Shown piece after piece: positions 56,370 through 64,000 of a stretch of 64,000 bases of DNA; within the stretch, counting starts at the first letter, position 1, and every line of letters begins with the position of its first letter. Source of the stretch: Ensifer canadensis (GTDB lineage Bacteria > Pseudomonadota > Alphaproteobacteria > Rhizobiales > Rhizobiaceae); NCBI RefSeq assembly GCF_017488845.2, contig NZ_CP083371.1, forward strand, positions 558,001-622,000, given 5' to 3'. Both the position numbers and the translations under genes were made by a program. The notes under the pieces are model-generated. The model did no database searches. It was not told the DNA's origin and saw only the letters and a list, made by a program, of their open reading frames with translations.

Positions 56370-59300
56370 CGGGACAAGCAGCAGGCATGGCACAGGAAGA
56401 CTTGAAGGCTGAGCAGGAACTGGCGGCAATCCGGGCGCTGCTCATCGAGACCTATGGCATCGAAGGGGATATCTCGCCGCTGCCGGGCGAGCACGACCTC
56501 AACTATCGCGTTCGCGCGCAAGACGGCGAGCAATATCTCCTGAAGCTGCACGCGCCAGGCGATGCCGATGAACTCGACATGCAAGTCGCGGTGCTCGACC
56601 ACCTCGCAAAAACGGCAGTCGATCTGCCGGTCTCGCGGCCAGTGCCCGGTCGCGCCGGCGCGTCAACCGTGAAAGCGATGGTGCGCGGCGAGCGCACCGC
56701 GCGGCTCCTGACCTGGCTACCCGGCGATATCTGGGTGAAATCCGCGTCCCGCGGTCTGACGAGCGCGGAAACGCTCGGGCACCTGCTCGGCCAGCTCGAC
56801 CAAAGCCTCAAGGGCTTTGCCCATGCCGGCACGAAACGCGTCTATGCCTGGGATATCGGCCGTGCCGATATGCATCTGAACCACGTGGGTCTGATCGACG
56901 GCGACGACAAGCCGGAAGCGGTTCGCGCCATCCTCGAACGGTTCGCGTCGTCCGTCCGGCCAAGCCTCGAAAGCTGCCTGCGACAGGTCATCCATAACGA
57001 CGCCAACGACTACAATGTGCTTTTGGACCACGAGGGACGCGTCAGCGGATTGCTGGATTTCGGCGATATGGTCGAAACGTGGCGCGTCGTCGAGATCGCT
57101 GTCGCTGCCGCCTATGCGCTGATCGGCACGGCGGATGCGGTCGGCACCATCGCAGCGCTCGCGGGCGCCTATCACCGAGCGAACCCGATCAGCGAGGCCG
57201 AGACGGCTTTGATCTTCGATCTCGTTCGCACACGCTATGCCGTCAGCATGTGCATGGCGGCCAAGCAGATCCGCGACAACCCTGAAAACACCTACCTGCT
57301 TGTCAGCCAGGAAGACGTCTGGCGTGAGCTTCAACGGCTCGAACGCGAGAACCGCGCGATTGCGATCGCCCGCATCCGCGACGCCTGCGGCTTTGCGCCG
57401 ATCGCGCATGCGGCGTCCGTCGTGCGCTGGCTGGAGCAGAACGCCCATGACTTTTCCGCCATCGTCAAGCCGTCCGTCGCCAAGCCCAAGGTCGCCGTCT
57501 TCGATTTCTCCGCCTCCAGTCCCGAAGCGGCACAGTGGGCGGCACTGGATGCCACGGCGGCAGAGGCGCTGATCGCCGCGCGTATTCGCGAGCAGAATGC
57601 CGACTATGGCATCGGCCTTTACGGCGAGGATCGCGCGATCTATCAGGGCGACGCCTACGAAACGGCAACCGCCGGTGAGCGCCGTTCAGTCCATCTTGGC
57701 GTCGATATCTTCGCGCCGGCATTGGAACCGGTGCATGCACCGTTCGCTGGCAAGGTCGCTTTCCTTCATGACGATGCCGTCGCCTTCGGCTTCGGCCCGA
57801 CCGTCCTGCTGGAACATGTCACCGATGCCGGGGATATCTTCTGGACGCTTTACGGCCATCTGTCGCGCGAGACGATGGCGAAGTTGACGGTCGGCCAACC
57901 GATCGCCACGGGCGAAAGCTTTGCGAGCCTTGGTGCCACCCAAGAAAACGGCAACTGGGCGCCGCATCTGCATTTCCAGCTGGTGACCGACCATCTGGGG
58001 CTGGAGGGCCGCATGTTCGGCGTCGGCGTGCGTGATCAATGGCAGGTCTGGCGCGAGGTCAGCCCCGATCCGAGCGTTGTGCTTGGGCTGCCTGTGCCGG
58101 CTTCGGTGATCGTCGCCCGCGACAAGGATTTTCTGGTGCGTGAACGTCACCGGCGCATCGGGCGTTCGCTCAGTATCGCCTATAGCACAGCGCCGCTGAA
58201 GATCGTCGGCGGCGAGGGCGCTCATCTGATCGACGAGGACGGCACGCGCTGGCTCGATATGGTAAACAATGTCTGCCACGTCGGCCATTGCCATCCGCGC
58301 GTCGTCAAGGCGGCGCAGATGCAGATGGAGAAGCTCAACACCAATTCGCGCTATCTGCACGATTCGCTGGTCGAATATTCGCGGCGGCTGGCCGCGCAGT
58401 TCCCCGACCCACTCAACGTCTGCTTCTTCGTCAATTCAGGCAGCGAGGCCAACGACCTGGCGCTCAGGCTGGCGCGTGCCTACACCGGAAACCGCGACGT
58501 CATCACCGTCGATCATGCCTATCACGGCCATCTGTCGAGCATGATCGACGTCAGCCCCTACAAGTTTGCCGGCAAGGGCGGAGAGGGCCGCCCCGCCCAT
58601 GTCCAGGTCGCGGAAATGCCCGATCTCTATCGCGGCCGCTATCGCTATGGTGACGTCGATGCAGGCCGCAAATATGCCGAGGATGTGCGCAACCAGGTGC
58701 TGGCGCTTGCCGCAAACGGCCGCCGCCCGGCGCTGTTCTTCAGCGAGGGTATTCTCGGAACGGGCGGGCAGCTGACATTGCCGGAAGGCTATCTGCATGA
58801 GGCCTATGCCCATGTGCGTGCCGCCGGCGGCCTGTGCCTGGCCGACGAAGTGCAGGTCGGCTTCGGCCGCGTTGGCAGCCATATGTGGGCGCACCAGACG
58901 CAAGGTGTGATCCCGGATATCGCCACGATGGGCAAGCCGATCGGCAACGGACACCCGATGGCCGCCGTCGTCACCACCGAGGCGATCGCCGCCTCCTTTG
59001 CCAACGGCATGGAGTACTTCAACACCTTCGGCGGCAATCCGGTTTCGGCCGAGATCGGCCTTGCGGTGCTGGACGTCATTCGCGACGAACGGTTGATGCA
59101 CCACTGCCGTGTTGTCGGCGACCGGTTGATGGACGGCGCCCGTGCGCTGGCCAAGCGCCATGCCATCATCGGTGACGTGCGCGGCTACGGTCTCTTCAAC
59201 GGCATCGAATTGGTGCGCAGCCGCGAGACCCAGGAACCGGCCGCAAGCGAGCTCGACTTCGTCATCGCTGAAATGAAGCGCAAGCATCGGATATTGCTCA

Positions 59301-59419
59301 GCAGCGAGGGGCCGCACCACAACGTGCTGAAGGTGAAGCCGCCGGCGCCGTTCAGCGCCGAGGATTGCGACCATTTCCTCAATGCGCTCGACGAGACGCT
59401 CGGACGCCTAAACCATTGA
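56363..59419 (+). CDS. Kinase / M23-peptidase-like / class-III aminotransferase fusion
   Basis: 1018 residues in three parts. Residues 30-340: APH/choline-kinase-type kinase with Brenner motif H211-N-D213 and Asn218, and DFGD at 232-235. Residues 430-555: LytM/M23-like beta domain with H444-x3-D448, GHL 498-500 and H535-L-H537. Residues 600-1018: class-III PLP enzyme with 'NSGSEAND' (691-698), DEVQVGFGR and PLP Lys858 in MGKPIGNGHP. That lysine motif is typical of ethanolamine-phosphate and phosphohydroxylysine phospho-lyases. Together the kinase and lyase could phosphorylate then deaminate an amino alcohol or hydroxylysine, giving an aldehyde. The M23 domain's role is unclear. Confidence 0.88.
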   Translation: MVTGQAAGMAQEDLKAEQELAAIRALLIETYGIEGDISPLPGEHDLNYRVRAQDGEQYLLKLHAPGDADELDMQVAVLDHLAKTAVDLPVSRPVPGRAGASTVKAMVRGERTARLLTWLPGDIWVKSASRGLTSAETLGHLLGQLDQSLKGFAHAGTKRVYAWDIGRADMHLNHVGLIDGDDKPEAVRAILERFASSVRPSLESCLRQVIHNDANDYNVLLDHEGRVSGLLDFGDMVETWRVVEIAVAAAYALIGTADAVGTIAALAGAYHRANPISEAETALIFDLVRTRYAVSMCMAAKQIRDNPENTYLLVSQEDVWRELQRLERENRAIAIARIRDACGFAPIAHAASVVRWLEQNAHDFSAIVKPSVAKPKVAVFDFSASSPEAAQWAALDATAAEALIAARIREQNADYGIGLYGEDRAIYQGDAYETATAGERRSVHLGVDIFAPALEPVHAPFAGKVAFLHDDAVAFGFGPTVLLEHVTDAGDIFWTLYGHLSRETMAKLTVGQPIATGESFASLGATQENGNWAPHLHFQLVTDHLGLEGRMFGVGVRDQWQVWREVSPDPSVVLGLPVPASVIVARDKDFLVRERHRRIGRSLSIAYSTAPLKIVGGEGAHLIDEDGTRWLDMVNNVCHVGHCHPRVVKAAQMQMEKLNTNSRYLHDSLVEYSRRLAAQFPDPLNVCFFVNSGSEANDLALRLARAYTGNRDVITVDHAYHGHLSSMIDVSPYKFAGKGGEGRPAHVQVAEMPDLYRGRYRYGDVDAGRKYAEDVRNQVLALAANGRRPALFFSEGILGTGGQLTLPEGYLHEAYAHVRAAGGLCLADEVQVGFGRVGSHMWAHQTQGVIPDIATMGKPIGNGHPMAAVVTTEAIAASFANGMEYFNTFGGNPVSAEIGLAVLDVIRDERLMHHCRVVGDRLMDGARALAKRHAIIGDVRGYGLFNGIELVRSRETQEPAASELDFVIAEMKRKHRILLSSEGPHHNVLKVKPPAPFSAEDCDHFLNALDETLGRLNH

Positions 59420-59427
59420 TCAAGAAA

Positions 59428-59464
59428 CGATACGGCCGGTCATGAACCGGCCGTATCGGTTTTG
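59428..59464 (+). terminator. Intrinsic terminator after the fusion gene
   Basis: Perfect 13-bp arms cgatacggccggt / accggccgtatcg, 5-nt loop catga, followed by gttttg. It begins 9 nt after the stop. Confidence 0.85.
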
Positions 59465-59522
59465 TGCCCTTTATCGCCCACAGCAATTTCTCAAGCACCG
59501 ATTTTTTCGCTTTACAACAAAG

Positions 59523-59556
59523 TTAAACGTTTTTATCGTGCATATAAACGTTTAAC
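59523..59556. promoter_or_regulatory. Tandem LacI-type operators upstream of the CUT1 operon
   Basis: ttaaacgttttta (59523-59535) and tataaacgtttaac (59543-59556) share the AAACGTTT core with the pair upstream of the LacI gene at 52030-52064 and have nearly the same spacing. They lie 66-100 nt before the TTG start at 59622. No other LacI gene is present nearby, so the 52114 regulator is the natural candidate. Confidence 0.68.
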
Positions 59557-59621
59557 ACGAACATGTGGTAAGGTAAGCGTTAAGCCGGCTGCCACAATGT
59601 TCGCCATCAGGGGAGGGCCCG

Positions 59622-60770
59622 TTGGCAGCTATCCGTATTGAAAATCTGCGCAAAGGCTTTGGTTCGCTCGAAGTCTTGAAGGGCATCAATCTCGATATCG
59701 CCGATGGCGAGTTCGTGTGCTTTCTCGGGCCGTCCGGTTGCGGTAAGAGCACGCTCCTGCGTTCGATCGCCGGTCTTGAGGAGCTCGATTCCGGTTCGAT
59801 CCGCCTCGGCGATCGCGATATCACCGATCTGCGCTCGGCCAAGCGCGATATCGCCATGGTCTTCCAGAATTACGCGCTCTATCCACACATGAACGTGCGC
59901 AAGAACCTGTCCTTCGGCCTGGCGCTGAACGGCATGAAGCGCGACGAGATCGATCGCCGCGTCAACAACGCTGCCGACATCCTGCGCATCTCCGAACTGT
60001 TGCACCGCAAGCCCCGCCAACTCTCCGGCGGCCAGCGCCAGCGTGTTGCCATCGGCCGCGCGATTGTTCGCGAGCCGAAGCTGTTCCTGCTCGATGAGCC
60101 GCTGTCGAACCTTGATGCCGGCCTGCGTGTGACCATGCGCGTCGAGCTTGCAGCACTCCACGAGCGCCTTGGCGTCACGATGATCTATGTCACCCATGAT
60201 CAGGTCGAGGCGATGACGCTTTCCGATCGCGTCGTCGTGCTCGACAAAGGCAAGGTCAGCCAGTTCGGCACGCCGCTCGAACTCTTCTATCAGCCGGCGA
60301 ACCTCTTCGTCGCCGGCTTTATCGGCTCGCCGCGGATGAATTTCGTCACCGCGAACCTGGTCCGCCAGGACCGTTCCGAATTGACGCTTTCCGGCGGTGG
60401 CCTGGTTCGGGACCTGACGCTCGGAACGCTGTCGTCCACCGTCGTCGCCAAGGACAAGCCGGTGACGATCGGCATCCGCCCGGACAAGCTTGAGCTGGTT
60501 TCGCCTGAGGAAGCGCACCTGATCGGCGACGTCCGCCTGGTCGAGCGGCTCGGCACCGAAAGCCATGTTCACATCGGCCTTGAGAATGGCTCCGACATGA
60601 CCGCCGTCGTGCGCGGCACGCATCCGGTTGCCAACCGCGAGCGCATCCATCTGCGCATCCCCGCTGAGCATTGCCATCTGTTCGATGCCGACGGCAAGGC
60701 GATCGCGCGGGCGCTCGATCCCGAGACGCAGATGCTGATCAATCAGGAAAAAAGCAAAAGGGTCGCGTGA
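59622..60770 (+). CDS. CUT1 sugar ABC transporter ATP-binding protein (UgpC/MalK family)
   Basis: 382 residues: Walker A GPSGCGKS, signature LSGGQRQRVAIGRA, Walker B LFLLDEPLSNLD, switch His in 'YVTHDQVEAMTLSDR', then the C-terminal OB-type regulatory region ('GSPRMNFV', 'GIRPDKLEL'). TTG start at 59622 with ggggaggg at good spacing and no better ATG. First gene of the CUT1 operon; the ATPase-first order is less common than binding-protein-first. Confidence 0.92.
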   Translation: MAAIRIENLRKGFGSLEVLKGINLDIADGEFVCFLGPSGCGKSTLLRSIAGLEELDSGSIRLGDRDITDLRSAKRDIAMVFQNYALYPHMNVRKNLSFGLALNGMKRDEIDRRVNNAADILRISELLHRKPRQLSGGQRQRVAIGRAIVREPKLFLLDEPLSNLDAGLRVTMRVELAALHERLGVTMIYVTHDQVEAMTLSDRVVVLDKGKVSQFGTPLELFYQPANLFVAGFIGSPRMNFVTANLVRQDRSELTLSGGGLVRDLTLGTLSSTVVAKDKPVTIGIRPDKLELVSPEEAHLIGDVRLVERLGTESHVHIGLENGSDMTAVVRGTHPVANRERIHLRIPAEHCHLFDADGKAIARALDPETQMLINQEKSKRVA

Positions 60771-60790
60771 CCCGAATGAGGAGGAGAAGC

Positions 60791-62023
60791 ATGCAGAACA
60801 GGACGAAATCGCTCATCGGCTCGCTCATGGTCTTGGCGATGGCCGGAGCCGCCACGGCCCGCGCGGAAGAAACCTTGCGCTTTGCCACCTGGGACACGGA
60901 TGAGAGCCTGGCGATCCAGCAGGCGATCGCCAAGAAGTTCGAGGAAAAGCACCCGGGCGTGAAGGTGCAAGTCGAGCCCTATGCCGATGGTTACGACCAG
61001 AAGCTGATCGCCGCCTTCGGCGCCGGCAGCCCACCCGACGTCATGTATATGTGGAATTTCCCGCAGTACTACACCTCGCTGATGCCGCTCGACGATCTGA
61101 TCGCGCGCGACGCAGCCGAAGTGAAGCCGGACGATTTCCCTAAGGGCCTGATGAACACCACGCGCGTCGAAGGCAAGACCTACGGCATGCCGTCGGGCTT
61201 CACGACCCAGGTCGTCTTCTACAACAAGGACATGTTCGCCAAGGCCGGCGTCGAAGAGCCGAAGGATGGCTGGACCTGGGACGATCTGCGCGCCAAGGCC
61301 GCCAAGTTCCGTGACGAGAAGAACAAGGTCTACGGCTTTGCCGTCGACGCCAAGCCCGACCCTTACGACTTCGAGCAGTTCCTCTGGTCGAACGGCACCA
61401 AGTACATCTCCGACGATGGCAAGCAGATCGACGGCTACATGAACAGCGATGCGGCGGCCCAAGTGCTCGACATGTTCGGCGATATGGCCAAGACGCAGGA
61501 AGCGATCACGCTCAACCTCGGCGACGACACCTCGGGCAGCACGCTGTTCAAGGGCGGCAAGATCGCCATGTTCCAGAGCGCAATGTGGTCGAAGGCAGGC
61601 ATCGACTCCTCGGGCATCAAGTATGGCGTGGCGCCGTTGCCGAAGTTCGGCGACAAGACCGCCCATTCGGCGCTCGGCGTCTCGGCGATCTCGATCGCCA
61701 AGGACGCAGCACACGCTGACCTCGCCTGGGAGTTCGTCAAGTTCTTCTCCTCGCCGGAAGCCGTTGCCATGCGGATCAACGACCTGCCGGTCCGCACCAG
61801 CGTTGCCGAAGAAAAGGGCATGACCACCGATCCGATCTACAAGCCGTTCTTCGACATTCTCGCGACCTCGAACACCGAAACCCACGCGTTCCTGAAGAAC
61901 GCCAACTGGGGCAAGGTGCAGGACAATCTCGCGCGCGCCATCGAAGCAACCATGATCGACCAGGGCAACGCCAAGCAGCATCTGGACGATGCCGTCAGCC
62001 GTTCCAAGCGGTTGATCAAGTAA
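60791..62023 (+). CDS. CUT1 sugar ABC transporter substrate-binding protein (family 1)
   Basis: 410 residues: signal peptide (LIGSLMVLAMAGAATARA), then SBP_bac_1 features 'LRFATWDTDESLAIQQAIAKKFEEKHPGVKVQVEP' region, 'GSPPDVMYMWNFPQYY' and 'AMWSKAGIDSSGIKYGVAPLP'. ATG 60791 follows gaggaggagaagc. Only 18 nt separate it from the permease gene, without the hairpin seen after other binding-protein genes here. Ligand probably an oligosaccharide or glycoside. Confidence 0.92.
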   Translation: MQNRTKSLIGSLMVLAMAGAATARAEETLRFATWDTDESLAIQQAIAKKFEEKHPGVKVQVEPYADGYDQKLIAAFGAGSPPDVMYMWNFPQYYTSLMPLDDLIARDAAEVKPDDFPKGLMNTTRVEGKTYGMPSGFTTQVVFYNKDMFAKAGVEEPKDGWTWDDLRAKAAKFRDEKNKVYGFAVDAKPDPYDFEQFLWSNGTKYISDDGKQIDGYMNSDAAAQVLDMFGDMAKTQEAITLNLGDDTSGSTLFKGGKIAMFQSAMWSKAGIDSSGIKYGVAPLPKFGDKTAHSALGVSAISIAKDAAHADLAWEFVKFFSSPEAVAMRINDLPVRTSVAEEKGMTTDPIYKPFFDILATSNTETHAFLKNANWGKVQDNLARAIEATMIDQGNAKQHLDDAVSRSKRLIK

Positions 62024-62041
62024 GCAAAGGGAGTACGGGGG

Positions 62042-62998
62042 ATGGATATGACCTATACCGGGGCAGAGCCCAAGGTGGCAAGGCGCAAGCGCTCAGCCAT
62101 CGCGCGCTACGCAGCGCCCTATCTGTTCATCTCCCCGTGGATCCTCGGGTTCCTGTTCTTCACGCTCGGGCCGCTCGTCTTCTCCCTGACGATGAGCTTC
62201 TATGACTGGCCGGTGGTCGGTGAGCGGGCCTTTGTCGGTCTCGACAACTATAAATCGATGCTGTTCGACGATCCGCAGTTCTGGGAGAGCCTCTGGATCA
62301 CGGTGAAGTTCGCGGCGATCTACGTGCCGTTCAACATCGTCATGTCGTTCCTCTTGGCGATGATGCTGCACAACATCACCTTTGCCAGCGGCTTCTTCCG
62401 CACCGCCTTCTATCTGCCGAGCGTCATTTCCGGCGTCGCGCTGGTGACGATCTGGAGCTGGATCTACAGCAAGGAATACGGCCTTTTGAACTTCATGCTG
62501 TCGCTCGTCGGCATCCACGGGCCGAACTGGCTCGGCGATCCGAATCTCGCGATCGTCGCGATTATCATCGCCAGCCTCTGGGGTCTCGGCGGCACCATGC
62601 TGATCCTTCTGACCGGCCTCAAAGCCATTCCGAAGGAGCTTTACGAGGCGGCCACCGTCTCGGGCGTTCCCGGCTGGGCACAGATGCTGTTCATCACCCT
62701 GCCGATGCTCGGGCCGATGCTGCTTTTTACCTTCATCACCTCGATCATCTCGGCCTTCCAACAGTTGACCATCGCGCTCCTCCTGACCAAGGGCGGCCCG
62801 CTCGGCTCCACCTATTTCTTTGCTATGTATATCTACGACAACGCCTTCAAATATTTCGACATGGGTTATGCCGCCGCCGGCTCCTGGGTGATGTTCATCA
62901 TCGTTCTGGCGCTCAGCCTCGGCGTGATGCGCTGGTCGGCCGCCTGGGTCTACTACGAAGGCGAAGTCCGCCAGAACGATGGAGAAGGCCATGCGTAA
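62042..62998 (+). CDS. CUT1 sugar ABC transporter permease (MalF type)
   Basis: 318 residues, six membrane segments, N-terminal 'APYLFISPWILGFLFFTLGPL', EAA loop 'ELYEAATVSGVPGWAQMLFITLPMLGP' and C-terminal 'GGPLGSTYFFAMYIYDNAF'. It overlaps the next permease region by 8 nt. The short MalF form (no periplasmic P2 domain) is usual for CUT1. Confidence 0.93.
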   Translation: MDMTYTGAEPKVARRKRSAIARYAAPYLFISPWILGFLFFTLGPLVFSLTMSFYDWPVVGERAFVGLDNYKSMLFDDPQFWESLWITVKFAAIYVPFNIVMSFLLAMMLHNITFASGFFRTAFYLPSVISGVALVTIWSWIYSKEYGLLNFMLSLVGIHGPNWLGDPNLAIVAIIIASLWGLGGTMLILLTGLKAIPKELYEAATVSGVPGWAQMLFITLPMLGPMLLFTFITSIISAFQQLTIALLLTKGGPLGSTYFFAMYIYDNAFKYFDMGYAAAGSWVMFIIVLALSLGVMRWSAAWVYYEGEVRQNDGEGHA

Positions 62999-63803
62999 GA
63001 CGCTGCTCTATTCCGCGCTGATCCTGCTCTCGGCCCTGTTTATCGCGCCGTTCTACTGGACCTTCATGACGGCGATCAAAAGCACCGTCGATCTCTACCA
63101 GTTCCCGCCGGTCTTCTGGCCGTCGGAATGGCACTGGGAGAATTTTGCCGCCGCCTGGAACAAGCAGCCCTTCGGCACCTACCTGACCAACTCGGTCATC
63201 GTCGTCGTGTTTTCGACCATCGGGCAGCTGATCTCGAGCTCGCTGGTTGCCTATGGCTTTGCCCGCTTCCGCTTCCCTGGCCGCGACCCGCTGTTCATCG
63301 TGCTGCTCGCCACCATGATGATCCCGTGGGACGTGAAGATGATTCCGCTCTACATGGAATTCAACATGCTGGGCTGGATCAACACGCTGAAGCCGCTGAT
63401 CGTGCCGGCCTATTTCGCCGACGCCTTCTTCGTCTTCCTGCTTCGCCAGTACATCATGACCGTGCCTATGGAGATCGACGAAGCGGCGCGCATGGATGGT
63501 GCGAATGCCTTCGACATCTATTGGCGCATCCATTTGCCACTGATGATGCCGGCCCTGGTGCTGGTCGGTACCTTCCACTTCATGAACGCGTGGAACGACT
63601 ATCTCGGCCCGCTGATTTTCTTGAACGACCAGTCGAAATACACGCTGACGCTCGGGCTCTCGATGTTCAAGGGCCTGCATGAAGTCGACGTCACCTCGAT
63701 TGCCGCGATCACGGTGATCCTCTGCCTGCCGCCGCTGGCACTGTTCTTCGTCGCCCAGCGCTACATCATGGATGGTGCGGTCGGCTCGTCGGTGAAGGGG
63801 TAA
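62991..63803 (+). CDS. CUT1 sugar ABC transporter permease (MalG type)
   Basis: 270 residues, six membrane segments, EAA loop 'EIDEAARMDGANAFDIYWRIHLPLMMP', C-terminal 'VAQRYIMDGAVGSSVKG' typical of MalG-type proteins. The ATG at 62991 was preferred (ggagaagg site); ATG 62979 would add four residues. It overlaps the upstream permease by 8 nt. Confidence 0.93.
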   Translation: MRKTLLYSALILLSALFIAPFYWTFMTAIKSTVDLYQFPPVFWPSEWHWENFAAAWNKQPFGTYLTNSVIVVVFSTIGQLISSSLVAYGFARFRFPGRDPLFIVLLATMMIPWDVKMIPLYMEFNMLGWINTLKPLIVPAYFADAFFVFLLRQYIMTVPMEIDEAARMDGANAFDIYWRIHLPLMMPALVLVGTFHFMNAWNDYLGPLIFLNDQSKYTLTLGLSMFKGLHEVDVTSIAAITVILCLPPLALFFVAQRYIMDGAVGSSVKG

Positions 63804-63806
63804 ACG

Positions 63807-64000
63807 ATGCTGTTCGATATCGATCATATCCCCTTCAGCCGAAAAGGACGGTTTCTGACGCTGTCGATGATGAAGGTGCCGGGTGGCGACGGCGCGCGTG
63901 CTCTCTATCTGCGCTTTGTTGCCGGCGGTGACGAACGGCCCTCGCTCGGTCGCCTTTGCCGCGTCGAGTTCCTCGATGCAATGGGCAAGCCGGCGCAGGC
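63807..64000 (+). CDS. Start of a further operon gene, probably a carbohydrate-active enzyme (truncated)
   Basis: The ATG at 63807, 3 nt after the permease stop, opens 64 codons to the window edge. The N-terminus 'MLFDIDHIPFSRKGRFLTLS' resembles the start of bacterial GH63/glucosidase-like proteins I recall ('IPFS..G.FL..S'). With a CUT1 importer upstream, a cytoplasmic glycosidase is likely, but too little is visible to be sure. Confidence 0.5.
   Translation, partial: MLFDIDHIPFSRKGRFLTLSMMKVPGGDGARALYLRFVAGGDERPSLGRLCRVEFLDAMGKPAQ

Overview
The window is high-GC DNA from a Rhizobiales bacterium, most like Sinorhizobium/Ensifer or Rhizobium. This rests on RepAB-type partition proteins, an L-arabonate dehydratase of the rhizobial type, a short intergenic element of the kind common in Sinorhizobium (about 22450-22496), and the density of ABC importers (seven systems, two of them partly atypical). 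That density, with RepA/RepB homologues, fits a large secondary replicon (chromid or megaplasmid, pSymB-like) better than a core chromosome region. No rRNA, tRNA, CRISPR array, transposase or integrase was seen.

Layout. 1-10523: a pentose/hexose oxidation island. On the minus strand are araF-araG-araH and a truncated aldose 1-epimerase. On the plus strand are a GntR/FCD regulator, galactonate dehydratase, a short-chain dehydrogenase, L-arabonate dehydratase, a 2-keto-3-deoxy-L-arabonate dehydratase-like protein and a second GntR/FCD regulator. Together they would import L-arabinose (and probably D-galactose) and oxidise it without phosphorylation. 10542-22428: a secreted hypothetical protein, then a two-component system whose sensor is an NCS1 transporter fused to a hybrid histidine kinase, and OsmC. 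These lie divergent from the complete urea importer urtABCDE. 22492-28788: an LVIVD-propeller protein and a CUT2 sugar importer with two paralogous binding proteins on either side of one permease/ATPase pair. 29041-33899: an apparent sulfur-scavenging cluster (Rrf2 regulator, two acyl-CoA-dehydrogenase-fold oxidoreductases, one NtaA/DszA monooxygenase). 34292-37615: a hypothetical protein, a LysR regulator, free methionine-R-sulfoxide reductase and a flavin monooxygenase.

38407-45802: a peptide-type ABC importer operon (two permeases, a fused double ATPase, the binding protein) that also encodes a cytosolic class-A beta-lactamase-fold hydrolase and an M20 amidohydrolase. 46074-51675: repA-repB without repC, followed by an FtsK translocase that lacks the usual membrane domain. 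52114-59419: a LacI regulator, an amino-acid binding protein, an unusual 551-residue permease with no ATPase partner, an SDR, and a 1018-residue kinase/M23/aminotransferase fusion. 59622-64000: a CUT1 sugar importer (ATPase, binding protein, two permeases) and the start of a further gene, probably carbohydrate-active.

Recurrent regulatory structure: strong inverted repeats directly follow the binding-protein gene in four ABC operons, and AAACGTTT-type LacI operators occur both upstream of the LacI gene and upstream of the CUT1 operon, suggesting one regulator for both. Start sites were chosen by family length and ribosome-binding-site spacing. Function calls rest on motif recognition from the translated sequence; no database search was run.
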